A stretch of DNA of 64,000 bases, from contig JANTUC010000001.1 of the NCBI GenBank assembly GCA_026873275.1, forward strand, positions 1,302,001 through 1,366,000. Direction: 5' to 3'. The position numbers and the translations under genes are program-made. Shown one piece after another: positions 29,913-39,924 of the stretch; position 1 is the stretch's first letter; each line of letters starts with the position of its first letter. Below the pieces are notes generated by a model. That model was given only the letters and a program-made list of their open reading frames with translations. It did no database searches and was not told where the DNA came from. This DNA comes from Pseudopithomyces maydicus. Lineage: Eukaryota > Ascomycota > Dothideomycetes > Pleosporales > Didymosphaeriaceae.

Positions 29913-32900
29913 ATGGGGTTCGGCTTTGCTATAGGCGATGTTGTTGCTGTTGGTGACAAGGCATGGGCCGTAAGCTACACCAAGTTTCTGTCCATAGCGT
30001 GCTCGACTGACGATTGCTTCTTAAGTTGTATAAGAGATGTAACTCGGCTCGGGAAGACTACAAGACACTCGGGAGTCATGTAGAATTCCTACACAGCGTA
30101 TTACGGGATGTTAACAAGTTTGTCTCCAGAGGAAAGGTCCCTGAGGTTCAAAACGAGCGTTCTTCTTTATCGGCTGCACTCCAGACTTGCTCTACTACCC
30201 TTGCGGAACTGGACGCGTTTTTGAGCAGGCATGTTGGTCTCGTCAAGGAGAATCGAAAGCGCAAATTTGAGCTCGCAAAGTTCATTGTGAAAGACATCAA
30301 GAGTCTCAAGGCGAAATTAGACCACAGCACGAAGTTATTACAGCTGAGCCTGCAATCACTCTCTATGTAAGCTACTTGTATTTCGGAATTTTCCCAGACA
30401 GATCATCTCAACTAAACTCTAGTTCTTCAATGGCTGACTCTGACTTCAAGGTATTCGCAGTACGAGATTGAGAGGGTTTTTAAAGAGATTTTGTACGAGT
30501 ACCGAAGTGGAGCCAGAGAACCTACAGTGATATCTCAAGCAATACTTCCGAACAACCCGGCTGGAATTGAGACCACTAAAGCTGAACTGACACAACAGAT
30601 CCACGCAGACCTCGAGGACAAGGATATTCATCCGGTCTCCATCAGTCTTAACGGCAGCTTCATACGGCGATGGCTAGAAAAAACCTTGACTGATGGAGGC
30701 CTTGACGAAACTGACAAGGACGATCTTGCACACGCAACTAATAAACTGCCTGATACTGATCTTTCCACGGTCATGCAGGAAGCCGGCTCTCTCGATGGAG
30801 CCATCGATGATTTTTCTACCTCTCATAATCATCAAACAGACAGAGAAGATATGCAAAATACGCCGCCCGATTATTTAGACGATGCAAATACTCCAGGCAT
30901 CGACAACGATCTGTCTAGGCCTCCCTCTCGTACCGAAAGCGTCAGTTCACATCGAAGTAAGCCAGACGACTGGCGACCCTACGATATCCCCAACCCAACT
31001 TGGGTTAAGAACATGTTATTGCCGCTGTTCAATCGAGATCCGTTCGATGATCCGCTAGAAGCAGATCAAAATCGGAGAATCAAGCGAGCCTTTCATCAAC
31101 AGGACTATAATCATAAAGGCGCAATTTCAGACCATAAGGTCTTGCGGTTATGTGAGGAGCTTGTAGAATCCATTGGCCTATCTCAAAAATTGCATGGATT
31201 GAGTACCATAGTGTATTCGATTGATGACAATGGTGATGGTCAATTTGACGAGACCGAATACACGCAACTGATGAAAGTGCTCATCACGAAGACTATGAAA
31301 TTGAGGAAGGACATTGTTCGTTCGGCATTATTGCAACATGGACAGAACGCACAGAAGGCTATGAACGAAAAGGAGATCGCAGCAAGATTGAGAGAGTACC
31401 CCAGGTTCCTTGAATGGGGCTGGGGTCTCGAATACGGCCCAAATGGTCATTTTTATGACACAATCTCAAACAATACCTATCAAAACGCTCCATCGCTTCC
31501 AACCTTTTCTTTCACTGTCATGTCGGAGGATGCCCGGATTGCAATCAAAACGATCGACGATTTCGAAGAGAAGTGGCTTAAATTGGTACCTAGGGAGCCC
31601 CAGCATCGTGCACATTTCAAGTCCCCTTTGGATATCGTCCGCAAATTAGCGTACAGGTATATACCATTCAAACCTCAGTCTGCCCACCAGTCGAGATCTG
31701 GTTTGGACTCCATGATCTGTATTGGACAAATTCTCCTTGCCAGTGGCTTTCCAGGAGGGAAGCTTTCCTATGTCTCCGATTTGCAGGAGATACAAAGGTA
31801 TATCTATCCGGCCTTGATGTTGATCAAGGGATTTGTGTTTATACTTGACAAAATGTCTCTGGCACTTGGAAGCAACGATGAAGCTCATTACTACACCAAG
31901 CTCAACGCAAGTTTGAAGAGATATGAAGTCAATCTACTGGCAAAGCAATTGATACTGCAGGCTCCTTCAGATTTTGACTGGGATGAGAACGTGACCAGGA
32001 AAATTGCCAAACATAGTTCTATTCAGTCGTCTGTCATAGATCAGAGGTCTAGGTGCTATCGCCTAGTCTCTCGGTATCACAATCGACTTTACGAGGCACG
32101 AGAGGAGGCGAGAAAGGAATTGTTGAACTGGCGTGTTTGTTTCGAGAAAATTGAGATGACAAACTCGAAAATACCGCGTAGGAAACTGCTAGGCAAGAAA
32201 TCCACCCTCGGTTGCATGTGACACTGCCTAATACGAAGGACCTAGACTTTAACAAGAAAGTATGTGTCAAAATACACATAGTCGAAGGTATATCAAGAGA
32301 GATAGCAACTACCCCACCCACCCTCAAAAGAACAGAGAACCTTTCTTGGGAACTGCACGACTGTCGAGAGTAGGTGTAAAAAATTATTTTTACAATATTC
32401 ATGGCTTGCATCTGACGAAGCTTTCGAGAATCTCCTCTAAATATCGATCAATAAGAACTGACGACCGCAGATGGCTTTCTAAAGAGTCCTCTATTGTTAT
32501 TGAGGTATCGGGAAGTACAAACACAAAAGAACCTCAGTCTGCGCCCGAAGAAATCCATTTGAAACACATCTCAAATCTCACATGGGACGATGAATCGCGC
32601 GAGTACCACCACTTGAATTTTGAGGAGAGATGCAAGTACTTTCTCTTTCCACCGACATGACCGTCCATCACTGGCGCCAGTCGCTAACATCATATCTAGA
32701 CGTGAAAGTGGGAAACAAGAAAACCGATAGATATGTTTTCTTCTTTCCTCACGGTGAATCGACGCGGATCGCCCTTACAGTTCGCTTCGAAGACGAACAA
32801 AGCAAAGTACAACGATACGAAAAATTGAAGCGCAGTTCGTGGATGGATCTCTTGAGAGGAGAAAGAATCCCAGAAGAACTGAGAGATTTCGACAATCCAA

Positions 32901-33031
32901 AGTGGGATAAGAGAGTGACTGGGAGATACCTCCCTCCCGGGTGGGAGACACGAATTTCTCCTTCCAGAATTGTTTACTTTGCCGATCACAACACCAAGAC
33001 AACATCGTGGGAATTGCCAGAGAGACCCTAG
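29913..33031 (+). CDS. Multidomain protein: STAND-type N-terminal helical domain, EF-hand pair, broken C-terminal part with WW domain
   Basis: Exons 29913-29969, 30026-30366 and 30451 onward. Residues 1-160: MGFGFAIGDVVAVGDKAWAL plus amphipathic helices, resembling the N-terminal domain found on fungal STAND/NLR-like and related signalling proteins. Residues about 160-350 are acidic and disordered. About 360-420 is an EF-hand pair: a degenerate first loop, then a canonical loop DDNGDGQFDETE with all calcium ligands. A long conserved-looking helical/strand region follows, with WGWGLEYGPNGHFYD and PGGKLSYVSDLQEIQRYI. The frame stops at 32221 (722 aa). The coding pattern continues: 32176-32377 in another frame (KVCVKIHIVEGISREIATTP), 32471-32630, and 32630-33031 ending with a WW domain. 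These need an intron or frameshift near 32120-32190, an intron 32374-32470, and a two-base slip at the GA repeat near 32622-32630. No family for the whole protein is known to me. It may be a decaying gene or carry assembly errors. Confidence 0.6.
32630..33031 (+). other. WW domain block at the 3' end of the preceding gene
   Basis: This frame reads DVKVGNKKTDRYVFFFPHGE, then a helical linker, then LPPGWETRISPSRIVYFADH followed by NTKTTSWELPERP and a stop. The last 35 residues are a textbook WW domain: the two signature Trp (GWE and TSW), the aromatic Tyr-Phe pair, DHNT and the final Pro. WW domains bind proline-rich peptides. No start codon of its own is convincing, so I treat it as the last part of the upstream gene. 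Confidence 0.75.
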
Positions 33032-33286
33032 TTCTGCGATTCATATGCAGTTGTTTCTTACGACGATCTGAACTCTAGCGACTGGATCAAGAGCAAATTC
33101 CAACCACGTACATTAAAGATGATGAAAGAGACGCAGACAAGGCATGCATTACGTTGACCCCGAACACCGTTCCTTAACCATGTTGTAGAATAGCTACAGA
33201 TACAGTAGTTTAGATCAATTGCTGCAAAGGGGTGCAAAAAGAAGAAGAAGAAGAAGAAGAAGAAGAGCCTCCTCTTGACAGTGAAG
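33032..33286. repeat. Convergent gap with (GAA)n repeat
   Basis: A short convergent intergenic region. A clean GAA trinucleotide microsatellite of about 26 nt occupies 33241-33266, directly beside the 3' end of the minus-strand gene. Confidence 0.7.
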
Positions 33287-34183
33287 CTACACCTCATAGA
33301 CCACACAGCCTATCCACCCATTCACCCACCTTACTCCCCCTCCCCTCCACAACAACATCAAAATACCCCCCTCCTCTCTCCCTTGCCCCTGATCCTTCCT
33401 CCTCGGACTCGCCTCTCCCCTCGGCGTCGTCAACCCCGCACTCATCTTCTTAATCGCCTCAAATGTAGCTTGTAACCTCGTTTGCGCGCCTCCACTACCA
33501 ACATTCCCACTACCACTATTACCCCCACCGCCACCTCCACCACCTACACTTACACCTGCACTATTCCCGCCTGCACCGTTACCACCCCCGCACCCACCCG
33601 CACCCTCCTCTCCCCGGCCCCCGGCGTCCCCCGGGCGTCCCCGCGTACGCCATCCCAGGCGTAGTCTTGGGACTCGCGCCGGGACTGGCAGCCGTGGGAT
33701 CCGCAAATTCAAGGACGACGTGGGTGCCGCAGCGGGATTCGTAGGTTGTGCCGCCGCTGGTGAGGGAGGGGGTGGGGAGGGGTTTGTAGGCGGAGGGGTG
33801 TTTTTGGGGTTGTGGTTTAAGATGGGTGGGGTCGGGTTTGGTGGGGTGGGCGCCGCAGTGGCCTGGATAGATGGTTAGGATGTGGGGGGTTTTGGGGGCG
33901 GGGTGGGAATAGGTGGCAGGTGAGGAAAGGAAGGGGAAGGGGAAGGGGAAAGACATTGCCACCTGAGACTGTTGGAAAATAAGGGGGGTGGGAGAGTGTG
34001 AAAGACTGAGAGTGAATGGACGTACCCCTTGCATGACGCGTCGTAGTATTCTGCAGATGGGATGATCGGGATACCGGCTCCTTGGTAGACGCCGGCGTCG
34101 GCATAGGCGTAATATTCGCGCTGGAAGGTGCGCTTGAACTTTTCCCCGAGTGGAACGACCATCGTGATGGCATTGATGTGATG
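33287..34183 (-). other. Unrecognised conserved-looking block downstream of the peroxiredoxin
   Basis: On the minus strand 34183-34026 reads MVVPLGEKFKRTFQREYYAY followed by ADAGVYQGAGIPIIPSAEYY and DASCKG; after a probable intron 33862 onward reads HCGAHPTKPDP and later TTYESRCGTHVVLEFADP. Dense aromatic residues, balanced charge and paired Cys indicate real coding sequence. The end is Gly-rich then TRLQATFEAIKKMSAGLTTP and a basic tail. It could be a separate gene starting at the ATG at 34162, or the C-terminal half of the peroxiredoxin gene. I do not recognise the family. Confidence 0.5.
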
Positions 34184-35186
34184 CTCGTACGGGTGCGCGG
34201 GAGGCAGTCGTTAGAGAAGATTTTGGGGGATGGAGTGTCTTTTATGCCATTCATTTGTGTGTTCGCTGGATCGGGGCTTTGTACTCGTGTGCTGGGGGTT
34301 CGCATGTTGGAGTCATTGGCGGTGGAATCACTGCCTATGGTGCTGCTGCTCTGGCGGGATTCGAGCGCCTCAATAGCCGTGTGTCCCTTTTCCTCGGCTT
34401 CGCGCTTGTGTTTTTCGTCTAGATCCGTGAGAACGGTGTCGCCGAACTCTTTTTGCAGGTTGGCTAGACGGTCTTCGTATGACTCCGTCAAGGTATTGGA
34501 GATTGTGGATATGGTATCGGAGGTGTTGTTCGACGGTTTCCAATCGATGGGACAAAGAACCCCATGTTTGGCTACGGCTTGAAATGCTTCGAGTAATCGT
34601 AGCGCTTCGAGTACCGAGCGACCGACGGTGAGATTATTGAGTGTGGCCTAGACCTATCTATCAATTCGCGGTTTTAGCAGTTTTTTCGTAAGCATAGACT
34701 TACTTGCTGCACTACCGCTTCGTCATCGAGAATGAACATGCCTCTCAGGCAAACACCTTCCTCTTCAATCAGAACCCCATAATCGCGACTCATCTTGTGA
34801 TTAGCATCACTCAGTAGCGCGATATCTATCTGGCCCAAGCCACCATACTGTCTGGGTACGTTCTGCCAGTGCCACAAAGAGTGCTTCGTATCAACAGAGA
34901 CGAAGATGACATCGCAATTGCGATCTTTGAATTCTTCCAGGCAATTCTGAAAAGCGAGCACCTCGGTTGGACAGACAAAGGAGAAGGCTGCAGGGATGAA
35001 AAGAATCACGAGCCACGCCTTCTTGTTTGTACTGATATAGGTACTGAGAGAGACATCTACCAGTATGGTCAGCGGTGACTTTGTAGCGGTTGCCGATGGG
35101 TTACCTTCAATGATGCCTTTACAAACAGCCTCGCAGCGAAAGTCTGGTGCTTTCTTGCCAACTTGAACCTTGCCCAACGTACCCAT
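33287..35186 (-). CDS. 2-Cys peroxiredoxin running into a long unrecognised C-terminal extension
   Basis: Thiol peroxidase reducing H2O2 or organic peroxides using thioredoxin. Minus-strand exons 35186-35105, 35056-34704 and 34647 onward. The core has GKVQVGKKAPDF, the peroxidatic site PAAFSFVCPTEV (Cys56), VIFVSVDTKHSLWHW, LLSDANHKMSRDYGVL, GMFILDDE and the resolving site KHGVLCPIDW (Cys177). After it comes a charged helix (ESYEDRLANLQKEFGDTV) and a Ser-rich linker. The frame stays open to 33817, but a better continuation uses an intron 34284-34184 (GTACAA...CTAAC...GAG) into HHINAITMVVPLGEKFKRTF, then an intron 34025-33863 into HCGAHPTKPDP, a Cys-containing tail, a Gly-rich stretch and a basic end at 33287. 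Two G runs (34025-34028 and about 33627-33645) disturb the frame. Peroxiredoxins usually end soon after the resolving Cys, so this could also be two adjacent genes. Confidence 0.7.
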
Positions 35187-36343
35187 GCTTTACTTTTGCA
35201 GTTCAGTATAGTCAAGATGACCAGCAGCAGATATTTTCCCGTAATCACTGCACGATGATTTGATGCCCGCATAGGGCGTCGGTAGGACCGCAGGGTTATA
35301 ATCGGAAACGCGCGGTTAAGCACACGGTAGATATACTTCCAAGGGGTGGTGCGAGATGGTCTGATGCCATATTGTCTTGAACGCAGGTGAGGTTGGATCG
35401 ACAGCCACAGTCCACTCGCGGCGATCCAAGGTTTGGTGTCTCGTAGACAGCAGGCCCAGAACTACTGTTTCCGGCTGCAAGGATTCCAGAAGCGAGACCG
35501 AAGCCTAGAAATCTTTGAGTGTATGTGAGACAAGTGTAACGCGAAATGGGAGTCACGAGAGTTAGTAGTGCAATAAACGAGAGATGGAACGCAGACGATA
35601 ATGAAATAATTTGAATTGATGAGTTCAGAAGATCGCCCGATGGGCTCGTTATATAGCTGTTTATGTACCTGTGGTGTGGTGCCATGGGCCAGGTACTGTT
35701 GTCTCAGTCTTACCACGCGGCAATCACCCAATGCATGGGAACACCCCCGTGGTTCTGGATGATCGATTCCTGGTCTAAATCGCGCTAGGACCGCTTCATT
35801 GAGAATCCTAGTGTCTCGTCGAGGATGCTCATTTAGATATGGCACGTATATGGGCTGATATCTACGCCCGCAGACACCGGATGAGAAATCTCAGCGCAGT
35901 AGACAGACTCCGCAACTGGGCGATGACGGATGTTTGCCTCGTCTTGAGATCATCAGAGATGATGAAGCACCGGTTGAAGTATAACCTCAAAAGCGACCAT
36001 GGACGACTATTACAATATAAGATTGTTAGAGTGCCCCTTGATCGTTTTTTCGCACCATAACATGCCCCAAGGGTGGTCCGGGATGTTTCGCACACCTCCC
36101 GGGTCTTGCTTAGATCTATTTGCTGCCGATGTTCGCTCTTGCACCGTTCCTTCGGGAACCGTGGTTCTTTCGTGACCTTTTTGCGCTGTCTGAGCGGGGT
36201 GTTTCCTGATGTTACCGTAGCCCATTCGACAACTGTCCAGATATTTACTACAGCTTACACAGAGTAGCCGTAGCAGGATCGTGTTGCCTGTTCGAAGTAG
36301 TAGAAATAGAAGTTTCGAAGTCCTTCCTCACAACGATCATCCC
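35187..36343. other. Intergenic, no supported gene
   Basis: About 1.16 kb upstream of the peroxiredoxin start and downstream of PEX8. Minus-strand open frames at 35296-35845 and the plus-strand frame at 35839-36060 have no protein-like features. No repeat was recognised. Confidence 0.45.
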
Positions 36344-38502
36344 TCACAGCTTGCTTTCCCGCGGTGTACGTTCGGCAGGCAACGCCCCACTCATCATCAT
36401 ATCTTCGTGCGCCATCTCCCGTCCAAACAAGACCATGTCGCGCCCACCCTGGGTTCCCCACCAGGCCACAGCCGTCGCGCTTCGCTCCGGATCCATCTCC
36501 CCACTGACCAGCACCTCCCAGTAGCGTGCCTTGGCGGTTTCCCGCATGGCAGAATCCTCGATCTGGTTGAGTAGTTCCGCGCATAGGGGCAGCCATTCTT
36601 CGAGCAGAGGGATAGGGAGGAAGGGCAAGGCGTCGAGGAGAGTCAGTGTGAGCACAGCTTGTTCCGATAGAGCTGGAGGTGGTGCGTCGGAGCCCTGTAA
36701 CGCGAGAGCAGTCTCGTCGGGCGGTAGGGGTTCCGTCGGAGCGTTTTGTGCACGGTGATAGACGAGTTCCATGAGGGTAGCTGAGAGGTCGGGGTGGGAC
36801 GCTGAGATGGCGGAGGGAGGTGCAGTGACTCGCATCAATGTCTTGAACGCCAATCTGAATTGTCGAGGGGATAGATTGTGAGGGAATACGCTGAAGAGAG
36901 CATCGATGTAAAATGGGAGATGCTTTGCGGTGATTTCGGCGGACTGAGGCGCTGATAGGACGGAAAGCATGACACTGTGTGCTGCCTCGAAGATGGGAAG
37001 CATGTTGTGATTACCACCGGCGGCTAGATACGGCACAGCTGAAGCTACCAGTAGGTCTTCATTCGTAGCAGTCGATAGTACCAAAGAGAAGTGTTCGGCC
37101 GTGTTGAGAAAGTAAAGATCGAGGATGCGATCAAGTGGGTGTCGGGGTATCTGGCCCAGCTGTTGTGGAGCTATGATCTTGAGGAACTTGTCGCTGTGCA
37201 TGGGGTATGCTGAGAGTATGTCGATGGCTGTAAGATATACAAAGGTGTGTTGGGAGAAAGAAGCTGGGCCGAGTCTCGAGGTGATGAAATAGAGGTGTCG
37301 CAGGGTTTGTAGTACTTGCGAGGCAACAACGGGAGCAACAGCATCGCCAGCCAAGGTCTTATCACCGAGAGTTCTTATCATTACTCCCCTCAAGGTGATA
37401 GTCGTTGCGAATAAGGCAGCTTTGAGTAAGTTCCAAAGCAAGGGAACTGTTTTGTGAAGTGCCTCCTCCTCTAGAAATGTCGCTTCCTCAGCTGGATCGA
37501 TCTCGGAGAAACTGATTTGTCGCCATTGCGTAGTCAGCGCCCTGGCGAAGCTTGCAAGGTCATCCATCATGGTCTGTATGACCCAAGGGTCCCTGACGTT
37601 CTCCACAGCGTGTGCGATGATCCGCGAGAGCGGCCCCATTGATGACACCAGAGGCCGCGCCATGATTGCTTCCACCTGACGAAAGGAGCTGGATCGTGCC
37701 TCCCAGTCCATCTTTGCGCCCTTCATCTTGATATCCAGATTTAGACCTCCCATGAAATAGGCGGACTGGAAGCCTTCGCTGGAAAAGTAGGCAGTGCCGA
37801 TGAGCACTGGAAGAAGCAAGTCGTAGTCTATCTGCGCTCTTTCGACGTGGGAAAGGCATCCAAAGGTGTGGTTCAGCACCAGCACGATGGTCTGTCCTCC
37901 GAGCCCATCTGCTTCTGACCTCTCCCTGACTTCGACCAGGGCGAGATTGATGGCGCGCACCAATGCTCCTTCGATTCTCTTTCTGATGCCCGAAGCCCAG
38001 TACAGATCCATGCCCTGCTCTTCCAAGCTACCAATGGCAATCAGCAGCCCTCCCAGAGTTACGAGGTGTTTCCATCGCTGGCTTCGCTCATCAGCTCCTG
38101 CGACAACGGCGCGTACCCATTCATCTAGGGAGAGGCCCCCACCGACGGGCGTCTGTCCGGGAAGCAGCTCAGGTGCTTTGTCCCATCGTACATCGTTGTG
38201 ATGGTTGATGATGGTGGTGACGGCGGAGTGAAATACGGATATCAGGCGCAACGGGGTACGGAGGCCGTCGGGACGATCCCACAGTGCAGGGGCAGTGAGA
38301 AGATGCGAAGTCAGAAGACTGAGGTTGTGGGGGTTTCCGAGGGAGGTCAACAGCGACGAGGCAGTTCCGAGGATGCTAGGCGGGTGTGAGTAGGAGGGCT
38401 GATACGGCGCGGGAGGGGGTGCGCGTACCGTGGGGTGTCCTGCTGGTCGGTGTATGTCTGCAGCGACCGCAGCAGGGTCGACAGCAGGCGATCGGCTGGC
38501 AT
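36344..38502 (-). CDS. PEX8: PEX8, intraperoxisomal peroxin with C-terminal SKL signal
   Basis: Peroxin of the matrix side of the peroxisomal membrane, linking docking and RING complexes of the import machinery; 701 aa. Exon 1 is 38502-38429 (MPADRLLSTLLRSLQTYTDQ QDTPR), the intron 38428-38376 has GT-AG ends, and exon 2 is 38375-36344. Joining gives TPRILGTASSLLTSLGNP, the start typical of filamentous-fungal PEX8. The rest is an all-helical repeat-like protein (RWKHLVTLGGLLIAIGSLEE, QSAYFMGGLNLDIKMKGAKM) with no membrane helix needed. The last residues RTPRESKL form a perfect type 1 peroxisomal targeting signal, which PEX8 proteins carry. An open frame reading on to 38746 passes through the intron and the promoter and is not the start. 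It is divergent from TMEM170 with a 280-bp shared promoter, and about 7.4 kb from the PEX26-like gene. Confidence 0.87.
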
Positions 38503-38782
38503 GGCGACAGGATAGCTGTTGCGTACATTCACCCAGACGTGATGGCTGGCATGTTGATGGTGAATGGCACGCGGTGCACGCGCCCAGCCGAGGCACTCGG
38601 AAGAAGCTCGGAGCGTTGCGCAGCCTTCTTTCTCCAAGTCTCTTTGCACACACACACAAACAACCTCCACTTCTCCCGCACATCTGCCACACACACGGCA
38701 CACGGCACATACCATTGCCGCTGTAGCTGCACAACCGAGGCTGCATTGCTAGAGTGTCACTTCAAGCGACTATGCTGCCCAA
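38503..38782. promoter_or_regulatory. Bidirectional promoter PEX8 / TMEM170
   Basis: 280 bp between two divergent ATGs, so promoters and leaders of both genes must lie here. A CA-rich tract (ACACACACACAAACAACC) is present near 38650. No TATA box was seen. Confidence 0.5.
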
Positions 38783-39308
38783 ATGAGGTAGGCTGCCTCG
38801 TCACCCAACAAGAATTCCCCCAGCTAACAGCATCCAGCTTCATCACGCGCACCGGCAGCGCCGCGCCTCCCAACTATGAAGCACCTGGCTGGCCTTCGCT
38901 CTACTGGCCCCTGCCCCTGAGCGCCTCCCAGCCATACTATCTGTATGACCCCGATGACATCTGGCGCTTCACCCTGATATGGACCGCCCTGTTCTTCGGC
39001 GCCATGCACATGGTCGTTGCCCTGTGGACCTGCATTGTGCAATGGCGCAATTGGAAAGTGATATGGATCACACCGCTGGTATACGCCATCATCGGTGGTA
39101 TCGAGGGTCTGATCGCTGGGAGCATCGTGGGCGGATTGTAAGCCCATCGACCTCCGATGTTATCGCTGGCAGAGCTAATTGGAGCAGACTAGGCGGCGTG
39201 TATCAGTCCGGGTACTTCAAAATGTCGACCTGGATACCCTTTGTGTGGGCCCTGATTAGTGCTCTGGTCTTGATCCTGTCGTCCTTTGCCATACACGGCG
39301 GTCTATGA
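38783..39308 (+). CDS. TMEM170-family membrane protein
   Basis: Small polytopic protein of 141 aa. Three exons: 38783-38787 (just ATGAG), 38838-39137, 39188-39308; introns of 50 nt each, both with clear CTAAC or CTAAT branch sites. The sequence begins MSFITRTGSAAPPNYEAPGW, then WPSLYWPLPLSASQPYYLYD before helix 1 (IWRFTLIWTALFFGAMHMVV), helix 2 (VIWITPLVYAIIGGIEGLIA, Gly-rich) and helix 3 (WIPFVWALISALVLILSSFA). This is the layout of the TMEM170 family, whose animal member shapes endoplasmic reticulum and nuclear-envelope membranes; the fungal role is not established. The five-nucleotide first coding exon is unusual but the only way to supply an ATG before the conserved part. Confidence 0.85.
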
Positions 39309-39924
39309 GTGACCGAGCTGTGGCGGTAGGAAATCCAATCAAAAGCACCCCTCTTGGGTGTCTTCGCTTCCTTGCCTCGGCCAAATAGATCCTGAAACGT
39401 GACGGTAGTTCGATGTGTCTATTACCTCCCCATCGAGACCAACAACGGAGCACTCAAAGCGGCTGTCTGAACCTCAAGTCATGACGACGGTCGAAAGTAT
39501 CCTCCAAAATCAAATTAGGACTGCATGTTTTCTCTCCGGAGAAATTTACCGAGCTTCGTTCTGTGAAGCGCTGGTATACCATGCTGGCCACATTCATGTA
39601 TCCTTGGTTTCCCTTCGACATTTTTCGTTCAATATGAATAACAATGACAGTCTGATGATTGATACGTATAAGCGGGAATGAACAATAAGACCTTGTTTTG
39701 AGTGTTGAGACTTGTTACCAGGGTAGACAAAATGTGCTCATTAGAATCCGTGTTAGTTATCAGACATAGACCACCTACCAGGACAATGTCAATTGACGTA
39801 TGAGTATAGAGAAACCTTTCTTTTGGTATGAATTCAGTGCGACGAAGTGACGCTTGTTCAATGGATATCTACCCCTCCAGCGCATCGCCCGCGCCAACCC
39901 CCTCCGCACTCACCACACTGGCCT
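39309..39924. other. Convergent intergenic region
   Basis: About 620 bp between converging genes; it holds their 3' ends. The frame 39415-39681 is not protein-like. Near 39925-39965 a run of CCCCTTTCCCC-type repeats belongs to the Gly/Lys-rich end of the RING gene. Confidence 0.5.

Noticed and set aside
38376..38746. N-terminal extension of the PEX8 frame up to 38746 (800 aa)
   Set aside because: The added part reads through the intron and the shared promoter; the spliced start at 38502 gives the family N-terminus.
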